NCBI GenBank assembly: GCA_016719485.1
Contig: JADJZB010000033.1
Coordinates: 1 to 64,000 of the forward strand
Source of the DNA: Holophagales bacterium
GTDB lineage: Bacteria; Acidobacteriota; Thermoanaerobaculia; UBA5066
Direction: 5' to 3'
DNA length: 64,000 bases
The notes below the pieces were generated by a model. It worked only from the letters and a program-made list of their open reading frames with translations. It ran no database searches and was not told the DNA's origin. The stretch's first letter is position 1. Each line of letters starts with the position of its first letter. Position numbers and translations under genes: made by a program. Positions 56,901 through 64,000 of this stretch are shown here, piece after piece.

Positions 56901-59900
56901 AACGGCGATCTCGTGCACGTCGACGTCGCGCTGCTCGGGAGAGGGACCGTGCGCGGCACCGTCGTCGACGGGACGGGAGCCCGCGTCGCAGGGGCGATCG
57001 TCCGTTGCCGGTCCGCAGTCGATTCGTATCTGAGCTCGCAGTTCAGCGCGGCCGACGGGTCCTTCGTCTTCCTGTCGGTGCCCGTGGGTACCCTTCAGCT
57101 GCAGGCCGAAGAGCCGCGTACGAGAGAGACGACGTGGGGCACGGCGCGGCTCGACGCGCCCGGGGCCTCGAACGAGGTGACGCTCGTGCTGGAGGCGCGC
57201 CCAAGGGCGCGCCTCTCGGGGCGGGTCCTGCGCGGCGCCGGCGGACCCTTCGCGGGCGCCTGGGTTGCGGGCTATGGCGAAACGGGCGAGTACTTCGGCG
57301 CCCGGAAGACTCCGGAGGACGGAAGCTTCCTGTTCGAGTCGGCTCCCGCGGGGGCGGTGAAGCTCGAGGTCCTCGACGGATCCGCGCACGCGCCGGTTCT
57401 CGTGCAGCCCCTCACGCTTCTTCCGGACGGCGTCCACGACGTGACGCTCGTCGTCGAGGTCGTCACTCCCCGGTTCGGGGCGGTGAGCGGGGTCGTCCGG
57501 AGGACATTCGAGGGCGTGACCATTCCCGTAGCCGGTGCCCCGGTCTGGGTTTCACGCGGTGGCATCCGAACGACCAGTGCCGCAGACGGCTCGTACCGTG
57601 TCGGCGACGTGCCGGTCGGGGCGACGACGGTCTGGGCACAGCTTCCGTCCTCGGGCCGGGCCACCTCGGTCGCGGCGACCGTTCTCGAGGGCGCGACGTC
57701 CCCGGCCGACCTGCTCTTCGCCGACACGAGCCTCGGGAGCGTTCGTGGCACCGTCGTCGACCAGTCCGGCCAGCCGCGCGCGGACGCTCTCGTCGAGATC
57801 TGGGACGTGGGTCCGCCGCTGAAGCTCGTATCCGGCACGCGGAGCGGTGGCGACGGAAGCTTCCACCTCCCGAACGTGCCGCCAGGGTCGTGGCGGGTAC
57901 AGGCCACGGCGGCCGAGACGAGAGGTGGCGTCGCGTTGCGAAACGCGGGCTCGACGATGGCGACTCTCCCCGGGCCGGGGGCGTCGGCCACGGTGACCCT
58001 TGCTCTCCGGGGATTCGTCGACGTCACGGGGCGCGTCGTTGCGCGGGCTCGTGATCGGAACGGGGACCTGGTGGAGAGCCCGGTCTTCTGCACGGTGGAC
58101 GTCGCAGCGGGGCACTTCTCGGGCGGCCTTCCCGAGGATCCCGACACGGGCGACGACCCGGAGAACGGGCGCGTCTTCGCCGACGGTCCCGGATTCGCGG
58201 GTTCGGTCGATTCCGATCCGTCCGCGGGCACCTTCCGCTTCCCGTTCGTCCACGGGGGGCGGATCCTTCTCGTCGCGAAGAACCCGTTCTACGGCGAGCG
58301 CGTCGTCGACCTCGGCGACGTCAAGGGGGATGCGGTGCGGGGGCCGATCGATCTCGTCTTCGACGGGAACCTCGGCGTCGTCGACGGATTTCTCTTCGAC
58401 GCGGCGGGCGCTCCGGTTGCCGGAGCGCCCGTCTCACTGGAACCGCTCGGGACCCCGTTCGGCGAAGCGCTCGAGTCGACGACCGCACCGGACGGGGCGT
58501 TCCTCTTTCCGCTCGTCCCGCTCGGCCTGAACAACCGCGTCGTCTACTCGGGCTCCCTCGGTGGTGTCGACCGCTGGGCCGAGGCGCTCGTCAGCGTCAC
58601 GGCCGCCTCGCCCCGGGCGCGCGCTACGCTGCGCGTCGTTCCGGTCGGAGAGGTCACCGTCCGTGTCGTCGAGAACGCATCGGGGGCGATCTCTCCGGTG
58701 GCCGGCGCCGAGGTCCGGGTCGAGGAAGCCGAAGGGCTGCGGCGCGCCCTCGACGGTGTCGCGGACGCGGAGGGGATAGCCCGCTTCCGGGGCGTCTCGG
58801 CCGGCCCCATCGTGGTTCTGGCCCGAAAGGACCTCGTGGCGGGTCGGGGCTCGGTGCTCGGCGCCGGAGAAGGCTTCCGGGTGGACGCCATGGTCACGCT
58901 CGCGCAGACGGCGGAGGTGAAGGGCGTCGTCCGCCAGCCGTCGGACGGCACGGGGCTCGGAGGTGTCAACGTCCTGGTCGACGCCGGACCGTGGAAGGGG
59001 ATTCTCGGCGCAGCGACGACCGACGCCGAAGGCCGCTTCCTCATCGAGGGCCTTCCCGGGGGAGACGGGACGGTCTACCGGATCCGGGCGGAGGACCCGC
59101 GGACTCTGCGCGGCGGCTCGTCCCCGGTCTTCGTCCTCCTCGCGGGAGAGGTGAAGGAGATCGACGTGACGCTGCGCGGGATCGGAAGCGTCACGGGCGT
59201 TCTCCGGACGTTCGACGGGACGAGAGCCCTCGCCGGTGCGGAGGTCGACGTCTCCTCCCACTCCGAGGACGGGAGCGGCAGTCCCGACCTTCGCATCTCG
59301 ACGGGGGAGGACGGGCGATACCGTGCCGAGGGAGTTCCCGAGGGGACGATCCTCGTTCGGGCCCGCGTCCCGCTTTCGGGCCTCTCGGCCCGCGCCACGG
59401 GTCGGCTGTCCGGAGAGGGCGAGACGCTCACGGTCGACCTCGCGGCCTCGGCGACGGGACGCGTGCGCGGTGAGGTCCTCGCCAGCTCCGGCGAACCCTT
59501 GCCCGTCGGCAGCCTCGCGCCCGAGGTTCGGCTCGAAGCGGGAGCGACGCTCGAGACGCGCCTCTCTGTGGCATACGACTTCGTCGAGGTCGACGCGACG
59601 GCGCCGTTGCTCCTCCAGGCTTCGGAGCGGGTCGAGCCGTTCCACGGAGGTCTGTTGCGGGGGCGCGCCGTAGCTGGTCAGACCGTCGTTGCGGACGTCC
59701 GCTATGCCCCGTTTGGAACGCTGCGCGTGCGGGTCGTCAAACCGGACCCCGATCACCACGGTCTCTTCCTGCCCGCGCCCGGAGTCGTCGTTCTCTCGTG
59801 CGGTGAGCCCTACGAGCACCGGTTCCCCTGCGGCATGCCGGTCCGGACCGACTCCGCCGGGAACGTCACTCTCTCCAGCGTGGGTGGAGGCGCGCCCGGG

Positions 59901-62900
59901 CGCCTCGTCGCGACGGAGGAGGCGACGGGAGCGAGCGGGACGTCCGGCGTCGCGCCCTTCTCCGCCGATGGCGAGACGCGCGACGTGACCGTCGTCGTCG
60001 AGCCTCGCGGCGTCGTCCGTGGGCGGCTGCTGCTCCCGGCAGGAGCCGGGCCGGCCGGCGATGCGAGCGTCGTCCTGCAGCAGCAGGATCTCCGCGGCTT
60101 CTGGATCGACGTGGCCTCGACCGTCTCGAGTACCGACGGCCGCTTCGAGCTGCGCGACGTCGGGTTCGGTCATCTCGTCCTCCGTGCGGCGACGACGACC
60201 GGCCTGCTCGCGCGAGTGGAGGTGGCCCTCCCGCTCACCGCCTCGATTCCGGTCGTCGGCACGGGGGACCTTATTCTCGACGGCGAACGGCCCCGGGTGG
60301 TTCTCGGGACGCCCTCCGACGGCTCCTTCGACGTCGCGCTGACGCCGGCGATCGAGGCCGTCTTCTCCGAGCCGCTCGGCGCGGCCCTCCACGGCCGGCG
60401 GCCAGAGGATTTCGTCGAGCTGAGCGGTCCGTACGGAGCCGTGCCGGCGACCGTCACCCTCGACGCCGGCGACACGCTCCTTCGGGTCGCCCTGGCGAAC
60501 GGGGCGTCGCTCGCCGGCGCAACGACGTACCAGTTCCGGGTCCTCGGCTCCCTTCCCGACCGCGCCGGTCTGACGCTCGGCGGAGACGTCGTCGTCCGCT
60601 TCACGACGGCCGACCTGACGGCGCCCACGATTCTCACCTCCTCGCCGCTGCCGGGCCAGATCCAGGTCGCGACCGACGTGAACCCGGTCGTCGTCTTCAC
60701 GAAGGCGCTCGACGCGGCCACGGTCGCTTCCGGCGTGCGGCTCGAGAGGCGCGACGCGCCGCAGGGGCCGGTCGCCTGCGCTCCCGCGCTGCGCGCTGAC
60801 GGGCGGACCGTCGCCCTCAACCCGGATTCGCCGCTGGCGGAGGAGGCCGGCTACGAGATCGTCGTTGACGACGTCGCCGACGCGGCGGGCAACCGCCTGC
60901 CGTCGACCGTCCGGATTCCGTTCCTGACGCGCGACGACCACGCACCCGTCGTGACTCTCGACACCCCTACAACGTCGACCCCTCTGGAGGGCAGCATTCA
61001 GGAGTTCACGCTTCGCTTCGACGACGACGACGTGGATCTCGTGCGCCTCACGATCGCCGCGGCGACCGGCTCGACGACCTGTGGCGAGAGTCCTCCGGCC
61101 CCGTCGGAACGGGCCATCTCGTTCTCCTGCCGGCTACCGCTCATCTCGGCAGCGGGCGGGACGAGCGTCGTCGTCCGGGCCGAGGGGATCGATCGGTCGG
61201 GCAACGCCGCGCTCCCGTCGGACACGGTCCTTGCCCTCGCTCCCGACGCGCCGCCGGTCCTCACGGTGACGAGCCCGACGGACGGGACCCGCTATCTCTC
61301 GGGGACCGCGATCCTCGTCGTCGGGAGCGTCGAGGAGGACAACGGCCCTGTCACCGTGACGGTGAGCTTCGGCGGGGCGAACTGGACCACGAGCGGTCCG
61401 GGCACCTTCTCGCTGAGCCTTCCGGTCCCGATCGTCGCGGCGCCCGCGACCCTGGTCCTCGAGGTTTCGGCCGTCGACGCGGCCGGGAACGCGGCCCGAT
61501 CCATCGCGATTCCGCTCGGCGTCGACCCCGACGTGACGTTCCCGTCGATCTCGATCGCAGCGCCCGAAACAGGCAGCGCCTTCATCGGCGGACGGCCGCT
61601 CCTGCTCGTCGCTTCGGCCACGGACGACGCCACGGGTGTTTCCCTGCGCTGGCGGGCCGGGAGCGGAGAGTGGAGCCCGCCTGCTGTCGGCGCTCTTTCG
61701 ATCCTCGTGCCGACGCCCGTCGTCATGGCCGAGACACCCTTCCTCCTCGAGCTCGAGGCGCGCGACGGCGCGGGAAACGTCACACCGGCGACCCGGAGCG
61801 TCCGCCTCCTGCCCAACCTCGCTCCGATCCTCTCCGTGACGATGCCCGGCCCGGGGTTCCGAGTGACGGCGCTGGCGAGCTTCGTCGTCACCGGGACGGC
61901 TTCGGACGACGGCGGCCTTCCCACGGTGACGGCGACGTACGGCGGCGCGACGAGGACATCGACAGGAGAGGACTTCTCGTTCTCGTTCCCTGCACCGGCG
62001 GTCTCTACACCGACCGAGTCGACGCTTCAGGTGATGGCGGCGGACGCGGAAGGGAATTCCTCGGGGCCCGTCGACCTCGTCGTCACGGTGGTGCCCGATG
62101 CCGGTGGGACGCCGACGATCGTCCTCACTTCGCCGGATCCCGCGGTCCTTCTCGCGGGAGAGGACGCCTCGGTGCGCCTGACGTATGCCGACAACGTCGG
62201 CCTCGAGGCCGCGACGGCCGAGGTGACGGGTGGCCTGACGTCCGGCGGCCAACTGAGCTACGCGCTCGCGGGGACGAGCGCGGAGAAGTCCGTGCCGCTC
62301 ACCTCGGCCGCCGTGCCGTTCGGCACCCCGGCTCGCATTTCAGCGGAACTCCGCAACATCTCTGCGCGAACGGCCTCGCTCGACGTCGCGCTCCCGGTCG
62401 CCTTCCATCGCCTCGAGAATCCGCTCCCCGCAGGCCCGATTGCCGAAGGAAGCCTCCTGTCCCTCGCGTTCCGTCTGACGCCGGAAGGGCGTGCTCGTGC
62501 GGCGGCCCTGAGGCTCGAGATCGGGACGCAAACGGCGGAAGGCTTCGCTTCAGTCGCGTGCGCCCAGCGCTCCGCCCCACTGGCCGAGCTCGAGACACTC
62601 GCCATCGAGGTCCCTTCCGGCCTCGCCGGCCTCGTCCTCCGTTCCGTCCTCGTCGAGGCCGGCGGGAACGAGGCGACGGCCGCCGACGCTGACGGGCGCG
62701 CCCTCTTCGAGAAGCCTGTCGTCACGACGGCCGACACCGCGTCTCCCACCGTCGCCATCGTGGCCCCCGCGGAAGCCGAAACGTTCAGAGCCGGCGCACC
62801 CGTCGCCGTGGACGTGACCGCGACCGACGACGTCCGGCTCCGGTCGATCGAGGTGGCGTTCGCCGGGATCACGAAGGCGTGTGCCGCCTCGCCCTGCCGG

Positions 62901-64000
62901 GTCTCCTTCTTCGCACCGCAGGCGGCGGCGCCGGCGAGCCACACGATCACCGCGGTGGCGAAAGACGCCTCGGGCCGGAACGCGAACGCCACGGTCACCG
63001 TCACCGTGGCGCCGCCGGCAGGAGCCTCTCCGGGCGTGGCGGATCAGCGCGGCGACGGGCGAAAGCCGCGCGTCGCCTTCGTGACTCCGGCCCACTCGCC
63101 CGCTGCGGTACCTCCCCTGTCCACATACGTGCCGTGGGTCGACGCCTCGGACGAAGACGGGATCGAGACGATCGAGCTCTTCCTCGGGGACGACGCACAG
63201 GCGCCGTGCCTCGTTCTCCGGATGCCGGAAGACGCCTGGCCACCGCGGAAGGGGTGCGCCATCCCCGGCCTTCCCGAAGGAACAGAACTCGTGCTGCTTG
63301 CGCGGGCGACGGACCGCGCAGGCGAGAGCGCGGAAGCTCGAAGCGTCCTCGTCGTCCGGGAGGGACTCCGGCTCCTTGGTCCGGTGTCTCTCGCAGGTCG
63401 CAGGGACGAACTGGCCGACACCACGCTCTACGTCGAAGGCGACGTGTCGGTCGACGGCGAGCTTCTCGTCGGCGAGCTGCACCTGCGTGCGGGCGCCACG
63501 CTGCGGCCCTCGCCCGGCGGCGCTACCCCCGACGGGCTACGTATCCGGGCGAGGAGCGACCTCGTTCTCGACGCCGGCTCGAGGGTCGACGTGTCGGCGA
63601 CGGGGGCTCGCCGGGCATCAGAGCTCGACCCGGGCTCGCCTCCCGACCGGGAAGGAGAGGGCGCCCCGCACGGTGGAGACGCCGGCGTGGAGGGCGCGCT
63701 GCGCGCTGCCTACGGTTCGGCGTCCGATCCGGTGCTTCCCGGGGCGCGCGGGGGCACTGCCGGGACGTTTGGGGGCGGCGTCGTCTCGCTCAGGGCGAGG
63801 CGGATCGTCCTCGCGGGTGTCGTCGAAGCGAACGGCGAGGACGGAAACGTGGACCGACCGGCGTGGCGGGGCCTCGGGGCCGGGGGTTCGATCTTCCTCG
63901 CAGCGGACGAGACCGTGAGCGGGCCCGTCGATACGGACGTGAAGGCCCCACGGTGGGGATTCCTCTCGGCACGCGGAGGTGCTCCGTCGCCGGCCGAAGC
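53919..64000 (+). CDS. Giant multidomain secreted protein, at least 3360 aa, 3' end outside window
   Basis: An uninterrupted frame from TTG 53919 (overlapping the previous stop as TTGA) to the window edge. A signal peptide (VAAALFSLPAVARPAPAE) is followed by a unique N-terminal region with a CARDB-like domain (about 407-504). An SbsA-like Ig domain comes at 810-870. About 12 carboxypeptidase-regulatory/Cna-B-like repeats run from 905 to 2115, each starting like GTVRGTVVDGTGARVAGAIV or GVVDGFLFDAAGAPVAGAPV. Two Big_5-type Ig domains lie at 2121-2345 (TPSDGSFDVALTPAIEAVFS; SSPLPGQIQVATDVNPVVVF), then several Ig-like modules (2345-3053). A Gly/Ala-rich adhesin-like segment starts near 3147 (ADTTLYVEGDVSVDGELLVG; GAGGSIFLAADE). 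The ending, possibly a toxin, Rhs core or anchor, is not visible. Confidence 0.9.
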   Translation, partial: MRVGRQSTCRRIAGRAAVAAALFSLPAVARPAPAETTIGSGQLRLVGASFDVEPIAQAVPVGVPAALRTLFGGDASGLARAGLRVSAELTGPGLPAPLTLTTAPGADLRLPPLQVRGEYRLEAIRLTDGAGTSIPGAHSVATVVVTDVLVSSISSRVLTPAEVADRGIVVDDRSFKAFSFALGLAIQGQTIGIELPAIVWNGREYQAIGPPQIVVEGPPLERFQPPTIVAVPLFDAEDAPPPFEEDGFDEETVAPRPVFGLLVFPGNVRFLNQFLSVVLMVQNGSPEGSGLVLRDVATTVRLPASALRLAGTTPAVADGQPIPVRHPGPDGVLDTTDDLVVLAALQAGSAELVAEGLRVGTHEVVCEIGATLDGLAGQPARRLSGRARGSVVIRDPSFGLTFHHPEVVRRDEEYELRVTVANTSTVRANQVSLALDAASLTGAVPLDVPPGTDPLAALGDIPPGDAADARFRLRATRTGRVVASAFTSDGAVSGSLRLRAGVTNDGVPLSPDTFLFPSFVAALPAPFVDAATRLIGIAHGLATADATVPGSLSPPDFSDGSVRARATELVAAARRARIGQPISSAVADVLLSWLGTRDEIPGFDLVRRGNTRGRELEAAAALSLEELLRTGGRSALDQLLVDAATANGEPEFPGRKPTGPAVVLLESAGPADPVARLRLREVRTGAETSGGPEEATVLREVPYAALLALVAPGGGAAGLIGRLPEQGLEVAIEGRRTGLVGLDVLFPDGQGGLSRVRFGGIPVREGSLTTARIVVGTPLVVLSSSIDVPRVASASMAPPSPFAAVAAVQDVDANPLGKVVTLLFNRAVDARAASDTRLWRLPTTTSGGGILERAVEAVSTSTDPRLVSLLAAGVVSPVRPGTARGDLVPSSTGEGWSGELAVTARLAVEGGELEGRVLGPDGTPLPDVPVRLSESATDDLSGRTFEATTATTRTDARGSFAFDFVRRQDGRPFRLDANDPASGARGWAAGSIRQNGDLVHVDVALLGRGTVRGTVVDGTGARVAGAIVRCRSAVDSYLSSQFSAADGSFVFLSVPVGTLQLQAEEPRTRETTWGTARLDAPGASNEVTLVLEARPRARLSGRVLRGAGGPFAGAWVAGYGETGEYFGARKTPEDGSFLFESAPAGAVKLEVLDGSAHAPVLVQPLTLLPDGVHDVTLVVEVVTPRFGAVSGVVRRTFEGVTIPVAGAPVWVSRGGIRTTSAADGSYRVGDVPVGATTVWAQLPSSGRATSVAATVLEGATSPADLLFADTSLGSVRGTVVDQSGQPRADALVEIWDVGPPLKLVSGTRSGGDGSFHLPNVPPGSWRVQATAAETRGGVALRNAGSTMATLPGPGASATVTLALRGFVDVTGRVVARARDRNGDLVESPVFCTVDVAAGHFSGGLPEDPDTGDDPENGRVFADGPGFAGSVDSDPSAGTFRFPFVHGGRILLVAKNPFYGERVVDLGDVKGDAVRGPIDLVFDGNLGVVDGFLFDAAGAPVAGAPVSLEPLGTPFGEALESTTAPDGAFLFPLVPLGLNNRVVYSGSLGGVDRWAEALVSVTAASPRARATLRVVPVGEVTVRVVENASGAISPVAGAEVRVEEAEGLRRALDGVADAEGIARFRGVSAGPIVVLARKDLVAGRGSVLGAGEGFRVDAMVTLAQTAEVKGVVRQPSDGTGLGGVNVLVDAGPWKGILGAATTDAEGRFLIEGLPGGDGTVYRIRAEDPRTLRGGSSPVFVLLAGEVKEIDVTLRGIGSVTGVLRTFDGTRALAGAEVDVSSHSEDGSGSPDLRISTGEDGRYRAEGVPEGTILVRARVPLSGLSARATGRLSGEGETLTVDLAASATGRVRGEVLASSGEPLPVGSLAPEVRLEAGATLETRLSVAYDFVEVDATAPLLLQASERVEPFHGGLLRGRAVAGQTVVADVRYAPFGTLRVRVVKPDPDHHGLFLPAPGVVVLSCGEPYEHRFPCGMPVRTDSAGNVTLSSVGGGAPGRLVATEEATGASGTSGVAPFSADGETRDVTVVVEPRGVVRGRLLLPAGAGPAGDASVVLQQQDLRGFWIDVASTVSSTDGRFELRDVGFGHLVLRAATTTGLLARVEVALPLTASIPVVGTGDLILDGERPRVVLGTPSDGSFDVALTPAIEAVFSEPLGAALHGRRPEDFVELSGPYGAVPATVTLDAGDTLLRVALANGASLAGATTYQFRVLGSLPDRAGLTLGGDVVVRFTTADLTAPTILTSSPLPGQIQVATDVNPVVVFTKALDAATVASGVRLERRDAPQGPVACAPALRADGRTVALNPDSPLAEEAGYEIVVDDVADAAGNRLPSTVRIPFLTRDDHAPVVTLDTPTTSTPLEGSIQEFTLRFDDDDVDLVRLTIAAATGSTTCGESPPAPSERAISFSCRLPLISAAGGTSVVVRAEGIDRSGNAALPSDTVLALAPDAPPVLTVTSPTDGTRYLSGTAILVVGSVEEDNGPVTVTVSFGGANWTTSGPGTFSLSLPVPIVAAPATLVLEVSAVDAAGNAARSIAIPLGVDPDVTFPSISIAAPETGSAFIGGRPLLLVASATDDATGVSLRWRAGSGEWSPPAVGALSILVPTPVVMAETPFLLELEARDGAGNVTPATRSVRLLPNLAPILSVTMPGPGFRVTALASFVVTGTASDDGGLPTVTATYGGATRTSTGEDFSFSFPAPAVSTPTESTLQVMAADAEGNSSGPVDLVVTVVPDAGGTPTIVLTSPDPAVLLAGEDASVRLTYADNVGLEAATAEVTGGLTSGGQLSYALAGTSAEKSVPLTSAAVPFGTPARISAELRNISARTASLDVALPVAFHRLENPLPAGPIAEGSLLSLAFRLTPEGRARAAALRLEIGTQTAEGFASVACAQRSAPLAELETLAIEVPSGLAGLVLRSVLVEAGGNEATAADADGRALFEKPVVTTADTASPTVAIVAPAEAETFRAGAPVAVDVTATDDVRLRSIEVAFAGITKACAASPCRVSFFAPQAAAPASHTITAVAKDASGRNANATVTVTVAPPAGASPGVADQRGDGRKPRVAFVTPAHSPAAVPPLSTYVPWVDASDEDGIETIELFLGDDAQAPCLVLRMPEDAWPPRKGCAIPGLPEGTELVLLARATDRAGESAEARSVLVVREGLRLLGPVSLAGRRDELADTTLYVEGDVSVDGELLVGELHLRAGATLRPSPGGATPDGLRIRARSDLVLDAGSRVDVSATGARRASELDPGSPPDREGEGAPHGGDAGVEGALRAAYGSASDPVLPGARGGTAGTFGGGVVSLRARRIVLAGVVEANGEDGNVDRPAWRGLGAGGSIFLAADETVSGPVDTDVKAPRWGFLSARGGAPSPAE

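Noticed and set aside
58434..60941. An 835-codon minus-strand frame and other antisense frames under the giant gene
   Set aside because: Low-complexity charged translations; the plus-strand frame carries repeated domain motifs and is continuous for 10 kb.

Overview
The window is about 70% G+C. It comes from a Gram-negative, aerobically respiring bacterium: there are outer-membrane beta-barrels, lipoproteins, a SurA-like periplasmic protein and a haem A / SCO1 / DUF420 cytochrome-oxidase maturation operon. The style of its giant secreted proteins (PKD, beta-helix and carboxypeptidase-regulatory repeats) is reminiscent of Acidobacteriota, possibly Thermoanaerobaculia. That placement is an inference from domain style, not from a marker-gene tree. 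No tRNA, rRNA, CRISPR array, integrase or transposase was seen.

Layout. 1-9.2 kb: an ABC exporter (COG4586 ATPase plus ABC-2 permease), rsmI, a SurA-like protein, a lytic transglycosylase, murA, prmC and a secreted M20 peptidase. Almost every gene here except prmC carries one or more frameshifts, best read as consensus errors. 9.3-14.8 kb: a tightly overlapping minus-strand operon for cytochrome oxidase maturation (cupredoxin-like lipoprotein, ctaA, ctaB, ABC ATPase, ABC permease, SCO1, DUF420). It is led by a good sigma70-type promoter and a perfect 68-bp palindrome. 15.0-18.1 kb: three overlapping plus-strand genes (enolase-superfamily racemase, M20 amidohydrolase, COG3375 GNAT) that match the N-succinylamino acid racemase pathway converting D- to L-amino acids. 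18.1-21.1 kb: polyphosphate:AMP phosphotransferase, prfA, rpmE. 21.2-29.8 kb: an FHA-GAF-PP2C phosphatase, then a PDZ/GAF/PAS histidine kinase, a sigma54-type NtrC regulator and an M14 peptidase in one overlapping operon. 29.9-34.2 kb: an outer-membrane protein, proline dehydrogenase, ComF and a small beta-barrel. 34.6-37.5 kb: an Lrp/AsnC regulator with a striking inverted repeat at its start codon, glgC and a DnaJ homologue. 37.6-42.8 kb: an XRE-TPR-secreted protein operon, an orphan Wzm-type permease and an FG-GAP lipoprotein.

43-64 kb is a surface/secreted-protein block on the plus strand. It holds a 506-aa secreted protein with a textbook promoter and terminator, an 1813-aa PKD protein, a stand-alone AraC-type HTH protein, and a beta-helix protein carrying near-identical 633-bp tandem repeats. 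The beta-helix gene overlaps a giant gene that stays open from 53919 to the window end (at least 3360 codons). That giant gene has about 12 carboxypeptidase-regulatory-like repeats followed by many Ig-like modules. The last two genes look translationally coupled and are the most unusual content of the window, together with the D-to-L amino acid operon and the palindrome.
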